Positions 1-7,945 of a stretch of DNA of 54,531 nt are shown here, one piece after another. The stretch's first letter is position 1; each line of letters opens with the position of its first letter. This DNA comes from a virus: positions 17,935 through 72,465 of IMG/VR virus record IMGVR_UViG_3300037963_004589, one strand, 5' to 3'. The position numbers were made by a program, and so were the translations under genes. Below the pieces are notes generated by a model. It was not told the DNA's origin. It saw only the letters and a program-made list of their open reading frames with translations, and did not search any database.

Positions 1-5
1 GCAAT

Positions 6-37
6 AAAAAAGGGGGAGTAAAACACTCCCCCTTTTT
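6..37 (-). terminator. Rho-independent terminator after the capsid gene
   Basis: A perfect 8-bp G/C-rich stem (GGGGGAGT at 12-19 with ACTCCCCC at 25-32), extended by flanking A and T runs, encloses a 5-nt loop. It lies about 30 nt past the gp23 stop codon and is followed on the minus strand by a T tract, so it should end the head-operon transcript. Because the A and T runs are symmetrical it could work in both directions. Confidence 0.9.
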
Positions 38-53
38 CTCAAGTAAAATTAAG

Positions 54-61
54 TATAAATA
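54..61 (-). promoter_or_regulatory. Conserved intergenic octamer (copy 1 of 5)
   Basis: TATAAATA on the plus strand, read as TATTTATA by minus-strand transcription, lies between the gp23 stop and the terminator. The same octamer in the same orientation is found in all other gaps longer than 30 bp. Here no gene start follows inside the window, so this copy is the least convincing as a promoter. Its function is inferred only from recurrence. Confidence 0.3.
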
Positions 62-66
62 CTCAA

Positions 67-1722
67 TTAAACATAGTTGACATCTGCGACGACGACTTTA
101 CCATAGAATTCAGGTCTAACAATCTTCTTCGCATATCTTGTCATTACCCCTTTACGCGGTGTAAAGTTTTTCGGGTCATAAACAAGAGGTGTCATGATTA
201 ATGGTACATATGGAGCATAAACCGCACCAGTTTCAAGGAAGTTACTTCCTCTGAAACCTGTTAGTATCACATTATCTTGAGCGTATGGGTTCTTATAAAC
301 ATTAAATCTGTTATTAAGAGCACCAACTTTTTGAACACCCATTGCGAATGTTGAGTTGTTTGCATCACCGTTAGTATCAGCAGCATATCCAGGAATAGAC
401 TCAATGATAGTAGCAGTTTCTGGACTTACGACCAAGAAGTTTGCTCCACCACGAAGTGTTTTCTGATGAATTGCGTTTGAAACAGACTGTAATTTGTTTC
501 CAAGAGTTTGGAACCAAGTTCCTTTGGTGTATGCATTTGATTCACCACTTGACTGTGTGAACAGAGAAGTAGCTGAGTCAAATTCATATCCAACTCTTGC
601 AGACCAGTTTTCTGTCTTTGCAGAAGCATTAGCAACCAACATATCAAGGATTTCCAAATCAATTTCCATTGAGATGTACTCACTTAATAGTGCAGTTAAT
701 TCAGCTTCAGCATCAACACTATGATACGCATTTAAGTCTTGAGCAAGTTCTGGTGTCCAGACAGCTTTTAACTTACGAGTTTTCGCAATGATTGCGATGC
801 TCTTTAATGCGATATCCAATTCAGGAATATCAATATCCCCTTCTGGATTAGCATCGATATTTGCGGCAGTTGCCTCAAAATCAGTTCTATCATAGTTAGT
901 ACCTTTTACTTTGTGATATTTAACTTTCAAAGCACCAGTTACTGTTGCGACAGATTTTCTAACAATGAACTGTACTGCAGTTCCTGCAGAGTTCAATTTA
1001 GTGTATGCAGGGAAGAATTCATCAAATCCACTACCACTAATTGAGAAAGCTCTAACACCATCAGGATCATAGTCTGATATTGCAGCGACTGCAACATTAA
1101 TTTTACATAGACCATTATCAGCTGCATTACCTGTAGCAACAGATGATGAAAGGTCTGGTTCAAAATCAACATCTTGCCAGCTTACAGAACCAGAAGTATA
1201 CTGTGTAGAACTTAATGTATCTGCATGAATAGATTGTTCATCGGATTCAGTGTCATTAATTGAATATCCGAATTTACCAGCACCATACAAACCACCACTT
1301 GCATCACCTGAACCTGAAGTGTTACCATGAACATCAGTATCAGCAGTATGATTAGCAGTTTGAGAAGTACCATATTTAAAATCAAGATAGAAAATAAGAC
1401 CACTTGGTAAGTTCATTGGCTGTACAGAAACAAATTCTTGTGCAGCTAAACTACCAAATATACGTCTTACCAACGGAAGTGCAACTCCACTCCACTCTTC
1501 AGAGTTAGCAGAAGTTCCAGTTCTTGAAGCCTCATCAATTAACTGACGAGCTTGATTTTCAAGAAGAACAGCCATACCATGTACTTTATGTTCTTTATTC
1601 AATCCTTCAAGGAGTCCGGTTGGTTCCCATTTCTTGACTAAATTACGAGTTTGTTCCAATAGTTGTCTTTGTGGATTATATCCATCCATCAAAGTTTCTA
1701 TTGTTCCGACATTTTTACTCAT
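67..1722 (-). CDS. 23: Major capsid protein, T4 gp23 family
   Basis: Forms the hexamers of the T4-type head shell. The 551-aa product carries the family signature at about residues 77-116: W-S-G-V-A-L-P-L-V-R-R, then V-S-V-Q-P-M-N-L-P-S-G-L-I-F-Y-L-D-F-K-Y. The frame is open to a TTG at 1728, but ATG 1722 is chosen because AGGAG at 1731-1735 sits 8 nt upstream of it and only 2 nt from the TTG. A prohead-protease-like site, L-I-D-E before A, ends at E64, close to the known T4 maturation cut near residue 65, so residues 1-64 are probably a removable propeptide. The gene is last in the head operon, 25 nt after gp22, and is followed by a terminator. Identification is firm; the cleavage site is inferred. 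Confidence 0.97.
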   Translation of the reverse strand: MSKNVGTIETLMDGYNPQRQLLEQTRNLVKKWEPTGLLEGLNKEHKVHGMAVLLENQARQLIDEASRTGTSANSEEWSGVALPLVRRIFGSLAAQEFVSVQPMNLPSGLIFYLDFKYGTSQTANHTADTDVHGNTSGSGDASGGLYGAGKFGYSINDTESDEQSIHADTLSSTQYTSGSVSWQDVDFEPDLSSSVATGNAADNGLCKINVAVAAISDYDPDGVRAFSISGSGFDEFFPAYTKLNSAGTAVQFIVRKSVATVTGALKVKYHKVKGTNYDRTDFEATAANIDANPEGDIDIPELDIALKSIAIIAKTRKLKAVWTPELAQDLNAYHSVDAEAELTALLSEYISMEIDLEILDMLVANASAKTENWSARVGYEFDSATSLFTQSSGESNAYTKGTWFQTLGNKLQSVSNAIHQKTLRGGANFLVVSPETATIIESIPGYAADTNGDANNSTFAMGVQKVGALNNRFNVYKNPYAQDNVILTGFRGSNFLETGAVYAPYVPLIMTPLVYDPKNFTPRKGVMTRYAKKIVRPEFYGKVVVADVNYV

Positions 1723-1747
1723 TTTCAAGTCTCCTAAAAAAAGGGTT

Positions 1748-2902
1748 TTAAATTATGTTAGCTAATTTCTTAAACCTATTCTTCAAGTCATCACCTTCAG
1801 AAATTACTTTCTTAGATGGTTTAGTTGAAGCTACAGCTTTGGAACTTGAACCTTTCCTAACAGATTCTTTGATAGGAGCTACTTTTGTTTGTCCAAAAGA
1901 TTCAGCAAGTGTTGAGTAAACCAACTTTATCTCTCTGAGGTTCTTTGTTCTATCAAAAGTTTCTACTACTTTCATCTTCTGTTCATTGGTTAAACCAAAT
2001 GTACGGAAAAGTTTGTTCGAAAACAATAGTTTTGCGTTTAATAAATTAACTTCGTTAAGTTTAGCACGAAGATATTTTACAACATCTCTATGCTCTTTAA
2101 TTTCATTCTTGAGGTTAGCAACTTCATCATGTGTTTCATCTTCATCTTCTTCTTCAGATAGTGCTTTCAAGACTTCTTCAAGGTCGATTTCCTCTTCGAT
2201 ATCATCATCTTTATCTTCACCCTCTTTCAAGTCATCAACAACCTCGTGGTCGCCAAGTTCTTTTCCAGCGGCTTTATCGGAACCCTCTCCCTCAGGTCCT
2301 TGTCCTACCTTTGAAGAATCACCAGATTTAGCATCATGTTTGTTATCACCTTTACCTATACCAGAAGATACATCGTTTTCTTCAATCTCTTCGTTCTCTT
2401 CGATTTCAGCGATTTCATCTTCATGGTCTTCATCACCTTCTTCCTCTTCGAGTTCACGGAGTATAGATTCTAAGTCCAAGTCATCTGCTTCTTCTATTTC
2501 TTCATCTTCATCTTCTTCGTTTACAGATTCTTCTTTCTCTTCATCATCTTCGATTTCAGCGATTTCATCTTCATGGTCTTCATCACCTTCTTCTTCAGCG
2601 ATTTCATCCTCGTGGTCTCCATCATCTTCGATTTCAGCGACTTCATCTTCATCACCTTCTTCTTCATATGCGATTTCGTCTTCCATATCACCTTTATCTT
2701 CGATTTCATCATCATATGAACCTTCATCTTCCATGTCACCCTGGTCTTCGCCTTCATCTTCAATCTCGGATTGAATCTTCTGAGCTAACATTGATTTCAG
2801 TTTCGGTGTGAATGCTTCCTCAAGAGCCATCTTTGCGTTTGCTAAAGCTGTTTCACGAACTGCTTTTGCATCTGCAATGGCATCTTTTAATAAATCATCC
2901 AT
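1748..2902 (-). CDS. 22: Prohead core scaffold, T4 gp22 family
   Basis: Main internal scaffold on which the prohead shell assembles, later degraded by the gp21 protease. The N-terminus (M-D-D-L-L-K-D-A-I-A-D-A-K-A-V-R-E-T-A-L) and a helical C-terminal third ending near S-T-L-A-E-S-F match marine T4-like gp22 proteins. Between them (about residues 45-250) lies an extremely acidic Glu/Asp-rich stretch built from repeats of a D-E-D-H-E-D-E-I-A-E-I-E unit. At 384 aa it is longer than T4 gp22 (269 aa), mostly because of this stretch. A likely protease site, I-K-E before S, is seen near the C-terminus. Its start has AAGGA 9 nt upstream. It sits directly before the capsid gene, as in T4. Confidence 0.92.
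   Translation of the reverse strand: MDDLLKDAIADAKAVRETALANAKMALEEAFTPKLKSMLAQKIQSEIEDEGEDQGDMEDEGSYDDEIEDKGDMEDEIAYEEEGDEDEVAEIEDDGDHEDEIAEEEGDEDHEDEIAEIEDDEEKEESVNEEDEDEEIEEADDLDLESILRELEEEEGDEDHEDEIAEIEENEEIEENDVSSGIGKGDNKHDAKSGDSSKVGQGPEGEGSDKAAGKELGDHEVVDDLKEGEDKDDDIEEEIDLEEVLKALSEEEDEDETHDEVANLKNEIKEHRDVVKYLRAKLNEVNLLNAKLLFSNKLFRTFGLTNEQKMKVVETFDRTKNLREIKLVYSTLAESFGQTKVAPIKESVRKGSSSKAVASTKPSKKVISEGDDLKNRFKKLANII
2397..2593. repeat. In-frame 47-bp direct repeat inside gp22
   Basis: Bases 2397-2443 and 2547-2593 are identical and lie exactly 150 bp (50 codons) apart, so both copies keep the reading frame. A diverged third copy follows at about 2626-2660. They encode the acidic D-E-D-H-E-D-E-I-A-E-I-E unit. 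Such repeats probably arise by slippage or unequal recombination and may vary in number between relatives. Confidence 0.9.
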
Positions 2903-3042
2903 TTTAATTGTCCTTATTGGAATTAATAAAGTTATTAGGAACTTTAATATAATTAATATTATGATTACACTTTATGATGTACGAATGTACGAAAGTGTAT
3001 TTTGTTTTATATAAATATATAAAAACTAAAAAATAATCACAC
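2903..3042 (-). promoter_or_regulatory. 140-bp gap with candidate promoter before gp22
   Basis: This is the longest non-coding gap in the window. It holds the shared octamer at 3010-3017 (ATATAAATATA on the plus strand), about 108 nt upstream of the gp22 start, and otherwise only AT-rich sequence with no convincing ORF or hairpin. A separate promoter for scaffold and capsid, the two most abundant head proteins, would make sense. That is inference. Confidence 0.4.
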
Positions 3043-3243
3043 TTAGTGTGTATTTTCTTTTATCGAGCGATATTTCTGTCGCAATCTTGCTTTATTTTTC
3101 TGTTCTCTTCTCTTCAAAGATGGTTTTTCATAAAACCGTCTATTTTTAATTTCCAACATTAAACCACTTTCTTTTACTTTTTTCTTAAAAATAGAAATGG
3201 CCTTTTCAATACTTTGTCCTTTACGAACATTAACTTTTATCAT
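3043..3243 (-). CDS. rpsU: Ribosomal protein bS21
   Basis: A 66-aa basic protein with the full S21 pattern: I-K-V-N-V-R-K-G-Q-S-I-E-K-A-I near the N-terminus, then F-K-K-K-V-K-E-S-G, then R-R-F-Y-E-K-P-S-L-K-R-R-E-Q-K. In bacteria bS21 sits near the anti-Shine-Dalgarno end of 16S rRNA on the 30S subunit and helps translation initiation. Phage copies are known in marine myoviruses. Its ATG overlaps the stop of the upstream gene (TAATG) and has GAGG a few nt upstream, so it is made together with late head proteins. It may replace host bS21 and bias ribosomes to phage messages, which is inference. Identification is firm. Confidence 0.93.
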   Translation of the reverse strand: MIKVNVRKGQSIEKAISIFKKKVKESGLMLEIKNRRFYEKPSLKRREQKNKARLRQKYRSIKENTH

Positions 3244-4283
3244 TAATTTCCTCGTAATTTTTGAATTTGAGCTCTAAGAGACCTTTTCTTTGCTTCTAAA
3301 CTACCCGTTTTTCTAGCAGTAGCAGGGTCATTTTCCATGCGGTCAATGGAACGCTGAGTTTGCTGAATCTGTCTTTGTAATTGTTTGATTCGGTTATCAG
3401 TACTATCATCTTCATTTAATTCAGTTAGTTTTTTGATTTGAGCTTTGAGGTTATCTCGTTTTCTTTCTAAACTAGCTAGTCTACTTCCTGCAGAACCGAT
3501 ACCACCACCCATGGCACCTGATGCACCTGGGTCGTTTTCAGCTCGTTTTATTTGCATTCTAACACGACTAAGTTGTGACCTTAGATTTTTAACTCGTCTC
3601 GCATCAACATCTGAATTAGCATCTTCATTTTTTGCTTGATAATTTTTATCTACATAATTAAAAAACTCTTTTTTCTTATCATCCTCTAATTCATCTGGTG
3701 AACTAATACCAAATTTTTTCATAGCTTTTTTAAAGAATTCTTCATAATCACCCTCTTGAATTCCTTTAGGTGCAGTTAGTTTTGCTTTTACCATATCCTC
3801 TTCTTGGTCTGCTTGTGGGTTTTCTTCACTATCATCAATCTCAAAATATCTTCCCAAAACATGGCCCATATCCTCATACAACCCACTTAATCTTTGTTGT
3901 AGGGAATTAGATTCTTGTGCAATTTTACCAAATTGTTTAGAGAGATTAGTAAGTTCTTTCATGTTACGATTTACAGTAACTTTATCAAACCAATCTTCAG
4001 TTTCACTTAATGTATATGATTTTGCTTTTGTTGCAATATCAGAAAGTGTTTCTGCAACTTGTTTTAGGTTTTCTTCTCGTTGTAAAATTTTACCAAATTT
4101 AGTAAACTGTGATATTGCCTCTTTTACATCTTTTGCAGTTATCTTATCGTTCTGTTCACCATATGTATCTTCAATTATTTTAGTTAATGAAGTGTTACTT
4201 TCATGGTTGTTTATTACTGGTGTAGTAACCACACCACCCACAACAGAAAAGCTTTCTTCAAGAAGTTTTTTTAATTTTGCCAT
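3243..4283 (-). CDS. Putative internal head protein with coiled coils
   Basis: No family recognised. The 346-aa product begins M-A-K-L-K-K-L-L-E-E-S, an N-terminal tag like those of several neighbours, with L-E-E before S fitting a prohead-protease site. Residues about 55-150 are helical and polar. The C-terminal 130 residues form two similar halves, each with a Q/R-rich heptad pattern (L-R-S-Q-L-S-R-V-R-M-Q-I-K-R-A-E-N-D-P and L-Q-R-Q-I-Q-Q-T-Q-R-S-I-D-R-M-E-N-D-P), so this is an internal duplication likely to form coiled coils. GGGAG precedes the ATG. It lies between protease and scaffold genes, which supports a head-interior role, but this is inference. Confidence 0.7.
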   Translation of the reverse strand: MAKLKKLLEESFSVVGGVVTTPVINNHESNTSLTKIIEDTYGEQNDKITAKDVKEAISQFTKFGKILQREENLKQVAETLSDIATKAKSYTLSETEDWFDKVTVNRNMKELTNLSKQFGKIAQESNSLQQRLSGLYEDMGHVLGRYFEIDDSEENPQADQEEDMVKAKLTAPKGIQEGDYEEFFKKAMKKFGISSPDELEDDKKKEFFNYVDKNYQAKNEDANSDVDARRVKNLRSQLSRVRMQIKRAENDPGASGAMGGGIGSAGSRLASLERKRDNLKAQIKKLTELNEDDSTDNRIKQLQRQIQQTQRSIDRMENDPATARKTGSLEAKKRSLRAQIQKLRGN

Positions 4284-4477
4284 TACTTGCTCCCAAACAC
4301 TTTAGAAAAGAAACCTTTTTTAGATTTCTTACCTTTTTTACCGATTTTTTTCTTCTTTCCCTTTTTCTTCTTCTTGATTTCTTCCATGTTAGCCATGTTC
4401 ATATCTGAAGCATTAACTGTAGGAACCGCACCGAAAAGAATTACAGCTGAAAGTATAAGTTTTAGTATATTTTTCAT
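4283..4477 (-). CDS. Small exported lysine-rich protein
   Basis: A 64-aa product with a clear signal peptide: M-K-N-I-L-K, a hydrophobic core of about 14 residues, then a signal-peptidase-I-like site at A-S-D around residue 24. The mature part is short and very basic (runs of K around residues 35-62). It would be exported to the periplasm, where a polycation could bind lipopolysaccharide or peptidoglycan. A lysis or envelope role is possible but unproven. The start is well supported: AAGGAG lies 7 nt before ATG 4477, with the conserved octamer just upstream. Confidence 0.75.
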   Translation of the reverse strand: MKNILKLILSAVILFGAVPTVNASDMNMANMEEIKKKKKGKKKKIGKKGKKSKKGFFSKVFGSK

Positions 4478-4493
4478 AATATATCTCCTTTGA

Positions 4494-4501
4494 TATAAAT
4501 A
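4494..4501 (-). promoter_or_regulatory. Conserved intergenic octamer (copy 3 of 5)
   Basis: TATAAATA on the plus strand is embedded in the near-palindrome TGATATAAATATCA (4491-4504) in the 33-bp gap 4478-4510. It lies only 16 nt upstream of ATG 4477 and just before its Shine-Dalgarno. If it is a promoter, the leader would be extremely short. Confidence 0.4.
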
Positions 4502-4510
4502 TCAGTATTA

Positions 4511-4792
4511 TTATTTTTCTTGAAATTTATCTTCTAAACCATCCTTACCATCTAAATAATTATATACTGATTGTAAATAATCCATAGATTTAGTAAGTTT
4601 AGATTGTACCCATGCTGGAAATTCTACTTCTCCACCCTCACCAACATTATCAATTATTTTATAAATCATTTTTGCGTATTTCATTGACCTCTCAAGTTGT
4701 GCCTTAGCCATCTTACCTTCATGGTCATCAATACCTTCATTTAATCTAAAATCTTTCCATTTTGCCCACATTTTGGGTGTCAAATCACTCAT
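4511..4792 (-). CDS. Conserved marine-myovirus small protein
   Basis: A 93-aa, mostly helical protein. The pattern G-K-M-A-K-A-Q-L-E-R-S-M-K-Y-A followed by P-A-W-V-Q-S-K-L-T-K-S-M-D-Y-L-Q-S-V-Y resembles small proteins of unknown function that I recall from T4-like marine phages. AGGAG lies directly upstream of ATG 4792. It is encoded between head-accessory genes, so a virion or assembly role is plausible. No enzymatic motif is visible. Confidence 0.75.
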   Translation of the reverse strand: MSDLTPKMWAKWKDFRLNEGIDDHEGKMAKAQLERSMKYAKMIYKIIDNVGEGGEVEFPAWVQSKLTKSMDYLQSVYNYLDGKDGLEDKFQEK

Positions 4793-4800
4793 GCTAACTC

Positions 4801-5487
4801 CTATTCACAACAAGAACCACCGCAACCACATACGGATTCTTTCTTTAATCTGCTTTTTTCTGCTCTACCACGATTTTTGGATTGAGCCTCAAATCCAACA
4901 ATTTTACCACCTTTATGTGATGCATCTTTACCATCACCATTTCCATAAGTACCTTTCTTACGATTGTACTTATTTAATTCTGCTCTGTACTTTTTCATCT
5001 TTGGAGATGATTGAAATTTTTTGTATTCTGCTTTATAATCTCTTTTCTTCTCTTCATTTAGTTTTTGTGTTTTTTGCCATTGAATAACAAACTCCACCCA
5101 ATACTTCTTGTAGATTTTCATCAAATCCATAGCTTTTTTTCTATTACCTGCATTACCAAGATACTTTATAATACCTTTTATGTCTTTATCAAATTTTGCT
5201 ATATAAGAATTAGCTAAGTTTCTTTGTTGAAGATTTGCCATATCTTCACCTTTAGCCTCATTTACTGGAATTAAATATGCAGCTTTATCACCATCTCTCA
5301 TCATTTCTAAACCATATGGATTTGACATAGAAGAGTGTCGAGTATTTTTAGTGTATAAATTATACATGGTGATATTTTTACCACGAACATTAGTTTTAAC
5401 CTTCTTTACTTTGTAAATTCGTGCACCACCTGTTTTTTGCATTGATTTTACTTTTTTTATACCATCGGCTTTAGAAAGTATCTTCAT
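4801..5487 (-). CDS. Phage protein with HNH-like module and Cys-rich tail
   Basis: A 228-aa basic protein. Residues about 150-215 match a module common in marine phages: R-D-Y-K-A-E-Y-K-K-F-Q, then G-N-G-D-G-K-D-A-S-H-K-G-G, then a basic N-R-G-R-A-E-K-S-R-L-K-K. In relatives this segment looks like a degenerate HNH or DNA-binding motif. The protein ends with E-S-V-C-G-C-G-G-S-C-C-E, four cysteines in nine residues, which suggests a metal site. The sequence V-K-K-E-S-V type just before the tail is a possible protease cut. The ATG overlaps the preceding stop by one base. Function unknown. Confidence 0.7.
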   Translation of the reverse strand: MKILSKADGIKKVKSMQKTGGARIYKVKKVKTNVRGKNITMYNLYTKNTRHSSMSNPYGLEMMRDGDKAAYLIPVNEAKGEDMANLQQRNLANSYIAKFDKDIKGIIKYLGNAGNRKKAMDLMKIYKKYWVEFVIQWQKTQKLNEEKKRDYKAEYKKFQSSPKMKKYRAELNKYNRKKGTYGNGDGKDASHKGGKIVGFEAQSKNRGRAEKSRLKKESVCGCGGSCCE

Positions 5488-5855
5488 TATAATGCCTTAT
5501 TTATATCATCATAGTTTTTAAATTTTCTTTTTAACAAACTCATAAATGGTTTTTCCATATCATGTCTTGTTAAACTCAAACCTCGTGGTAAATGACCTAT
5601 AACATCTTGTAAATCCATTATGGCTTGATAGAATTTCATATGTTGTTTACTTTTAGCCAACTTAGCCAATTCATATCTTGCCATTGTATGGTTGTTATAT
5701 TTAGTAAGGTCTTTTATTCGAGCAATATCACTATCGGACATTACCTCTTCTTGTAGTTGGTGTTTTTTCATAACACTATTAAGTGTGGGTAATGGTTCAC
5801 CAAATTCTCTTTCAAGGTATTTACTTTCTTTTAATAAATCTTTAAGTTTAGTCAT
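5487..5855 (-). CDS. Putative capsid-targeted small protein
   Basis: No family recognised. The 122-aa product begins M-T-K-L-K-D-L-L-K-E-S, nearly the same leader as the protein at 19693-19908, and L-K-E before S fits the T4 prohead-protease consensus. The rest is helical and basic. AGGA lies about 9 nt before ATG 5855. T4 internal proteins use a comparable N-terminal capsid-targeting sequence ending in a gp21 site, so packaging into the head is proposed by analogy. Confidence 0.65.
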   Translation of the reverse strand: MTKLKDLLKESKYLEREFGEPLPTLNSVMKKHQLQEEVMSDSDIARIKDLTKYNNHTMARYELAKLAKSKQHMKFYQAIMDLQDVIGHLPRGLSLTRHDMEKPFMSLLKRKFKNYDDINKAL

Positions 5856-5864
5856 TTTATTTTC

Positions 5865-7925
5865 CTATAAACTGGTGTACATACCAGTATTTTTAGTGAA
5901 TAGTTTTTGGAGTTGGTCTGCGTAAACACCCTTTTCTTTAGATTTAACCTTTACATTACCCGCTCTTACTTGTAAGAACTCCATATCATATAAATCAGCA
6001 CCTGTTAATTTGATTCTAAGATGAGATACACCTTTTGAATTTCTACCAATTTTCATATGTAGTGTATTTTTTGCTTTATCAACTGCTAGATTTTTAGCAC
6101 CTGTCATGGCAATAAATCTATTACCACCTAATTGTTGTAATAATTGTTTTGGGTCTAATCTTGCCTCGTTTAATGATTCGTTAAACTTACGAAGTGCATC
6201 TTTTACTGTATTAGTTTTTGATAATCCTTTTGATATCTTTTCAATCTTCTTTACAGCACCAGTCATGTTACCACTCATTTTTTTAGCAATTTGTACTGCG
6301 TTTTTAATTTGAGTTTTATGGTATAATTTTTTAATTTCGTTTATATTACCTTTTTTCATATCCACAATACTTGCTGCCATATCTCCAAGTGCTAAACTAA
6401 TACTCCCATTTCTATTGTATAAATATCTTTTTGCTCTTTTATTTTTAGTATCTGCAGGTATCATAATGATTCTTTCTATTTTACCTTTCATTAATTTAGT
6501 TTTACCCTTTGTAACTAAAAATGGATGAAATTTAGAACCTTTAGCAATACTTGAATCATATTTAATACTTACGATATCACCCTTTTTAAGTGAATTATAG
6601 ATTTTAAATTTTTGTGAATCGCTGATGTTTTCAGTCACACTTTTATTTACGGATTCATTCGATTTCCGTTTTTTCTCTCTTTCTTTTTTCTTCTTAAGTC
6701 TGAGTGCATCTATTTTATATTGGACTTGTTTGGCTTTTGAAAGTCTCATATCATCATTTTTATTAGCCATTATGTCGTCTCTTCTTTGCATAAATTTTTT
6801 TATTTGACTATCAATATCTTTATTTACGGATTCTTTAATCTTTTGTAGTATCTTTGGGTCTTCATCACCAAACATATCAATCAGAGTATCTTGTATCTCA
6901 CCTCGTGAGTATCTCATTTGTTTGAATTGTCTTTTTGAAGTATCTATGGCGTGGAAGATGGGGTCGTATCCTTTTTGTTTTAATAATTTCTTAACAGCAG
7001 GTCTCATCTTTTGTAGTTCATTTACGGATTCACCCTTTGGTTTATCTTTCATACCTTTAGCAATTTTATCAATAAATGCTGTTACTTCTTTTGGTTGTCT
7101 CTTTTCATAATTAGTTATTTTACCATTAGGTGCGATGTGAGCTATACTTTTGTAATCACCAGCTTTTTCTACATTACGATTCCATAATGTGATTCCATTA
7201 CCTTTAGAACCCATACCGATATCATAACGACCTATCTTTACTTCTTTTAATTGAGTTAATACAAATCCCTCATCCAAATCAGTTTTCTTAAAATCTTTTA
7301 GGTTCTTTACCACCTTACTCATTTCTGAATATTTACCGAGTATAAAATCTTTAGATGAAACTCCCAAATCTATATCTGTATTTTTGCGTACATAAAATGG
7401 TAGAACTGCTGAACCTCTTTTTACTTTACCTTGACCTTTCATATCTACTTTGTTATTTGATTTAACTGTATAAAATCCACCCCAAATACCACTATGAAAA
7501 TCTTTTCTCATCGGGTCAAACTTGATTACCTTGATTCCAGCTTTTTTTAATGCATTATCTATGAATACCTTTATTAATTTCTCCTGTCCTTTTTTACTTG
7601 GAGCCTCTTTTAATCTCCTATCCTCTTCACCTGTACCACCTGGTGATTTTAATTTATAATTTGGGTCTACAGCAGATGTAGTATAACCACAACCTTCCAT
7701 TTCTGTATTAGTCAATTCTCGTATAGTTTGTTCTAACCACTCTTGATTTACTTTCACTGGTTTTCCCTTATGTTTAGTGGAAGCATATTTCTTCACACTT
7801 TTTTTACTCATAGATTTTGCTGCTTTTTTCACAGCAGGTGATGCATCACTTGGGTTCATTTCTCCCTTTTTAAGTGCATGAACCATACCCATAAATTTTT
7901 GTTGTGCCTTTGATTTAGAAGGCAT
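5865..7925 (-). CDS. Modular 686-aa virion-type protein
   Basis: Several phage modules are strung together. Residues 1-58 (P-S-K-S-K-A-Q-Q-K-F-M-G-M-V-H-A, S-M-S-K-K-S-V-K-K-Y-A-S-T) resemble the DUF3008 family. A middle part of unknown fold covers about 110-295, helical segments 303-420, and a basic beta-rich segment 440-520. Residues about 590-686 (Q-L-G-G-N-R-F-I-A-M-T-G-A-K to T-G-M-Y-T-S-L) match a C-terminal module I recall from many phages. Linkers of the type E-S-V-N-E/K occur at 299, 365, 424 and 583. The sites K-I-K-E365 and F-N-E583 before S, and L-N-E587 before A, resemble prohead-protease cuts. The protein may be a processed internal head polyprotein. Only a weak RBS is seen before ATG 7925. 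Confidence 0.75.
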   Translation of the reverse strand: MPSKSKAQQKFMGMVHALKKGEMNPSDASPAVKKAAKSMSKKSVKKYASTKHKGKPVKVNQEWLEQTIRELTNTEMEGCGYTTSAVDPNYKLKSPGGTGEEDRRLKEAPSKKGQEKLIKVFIDNALKKAGIKVIKFDPMRKDFHSGIWGGFYTVKSNNKVDMKGQGKVKRGSAVLPFYVRKNTDIDLGVSSKDFILGKYSEMSKVVKNLKDFKKTDLDEGFVLTQLKEVKIGRYDIGMGSKGNGITLWNRNVEKAGDYKSIAHIAPNGKITNYEKRQPKEVTAFIDKIAKGMKDKPKGESVNELQKMRPAVKKLLKQKGYDPIFHAIDTSKRQFKQMRYSRGEIQDTLIDMFGDEDPKILQKIKESVNKDIDSQIKKFMQRRDDIMANKNDDMRLSKAKQVQYKIDALRLKKKKEREKKRKSNESVNKSVTENISDSQKFKIYNSLKKGDIVSIKYDSSIAKGSKFHPFLVTKGKTKLMKGKIERIIMIPADTKNKRAKRYLYNRNGSISLALGDMAASIVDMKKGNINEIKKLYHKTQIKNAVQIAKKMSGNMTGAVKKIEKISKGLSKTNTVKDALRKFNESLNEARLDPKQLLQQLGGNRFIAMTGAKNLAVDKAKNTLHMKIGRNSKGVSHLRIKLTGADLYDMEFLQVRAGNVKVKSKEKGVYADQLQKLFTKNTGMYTSL

Positions 7926-7945
7926 CTTTACTAAGATATTTTTTA

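Noticed and set aside
54-61. Plus-strand T4-type late promoter
   Set aside because: TATAAATA on the plus strand would drive antisense transcription across gp23, and no plus-strand gene is convincing. Recorded instead as a recurring intergenic motif.
2397-2660. CRISPR-like spaced repeats
   Set aside because: Only two or three imperfectly repeated units, all in frame inside gp22 and encoding an acidic protein repeat.
1986-2774. A 262-codon plus-strand open frame rich in serine
   Set aside because: It is the antisense shadow of the acidic gp22 repeat region (GAA/GAT reversed give Ser-type codons), with no RBS or family resemblance.
4773-5087. Plus-strand open frame of 104 codons opposite the gene at 4801-5487
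   Set aside because: AT-rich antisense shadow; its Leu/Phe/His-rich translation arises from reversed Lys/Glu/Asn codons, and it has no RBS.
5498-5505. TATAAATA in the sense direction upstream of the gene at 4801-5487
   Set aside because: It lies inside the end of the preceding gene and only about 10 nt before the start codon. One match of this kind is expected by chance in AT-rich DNA.
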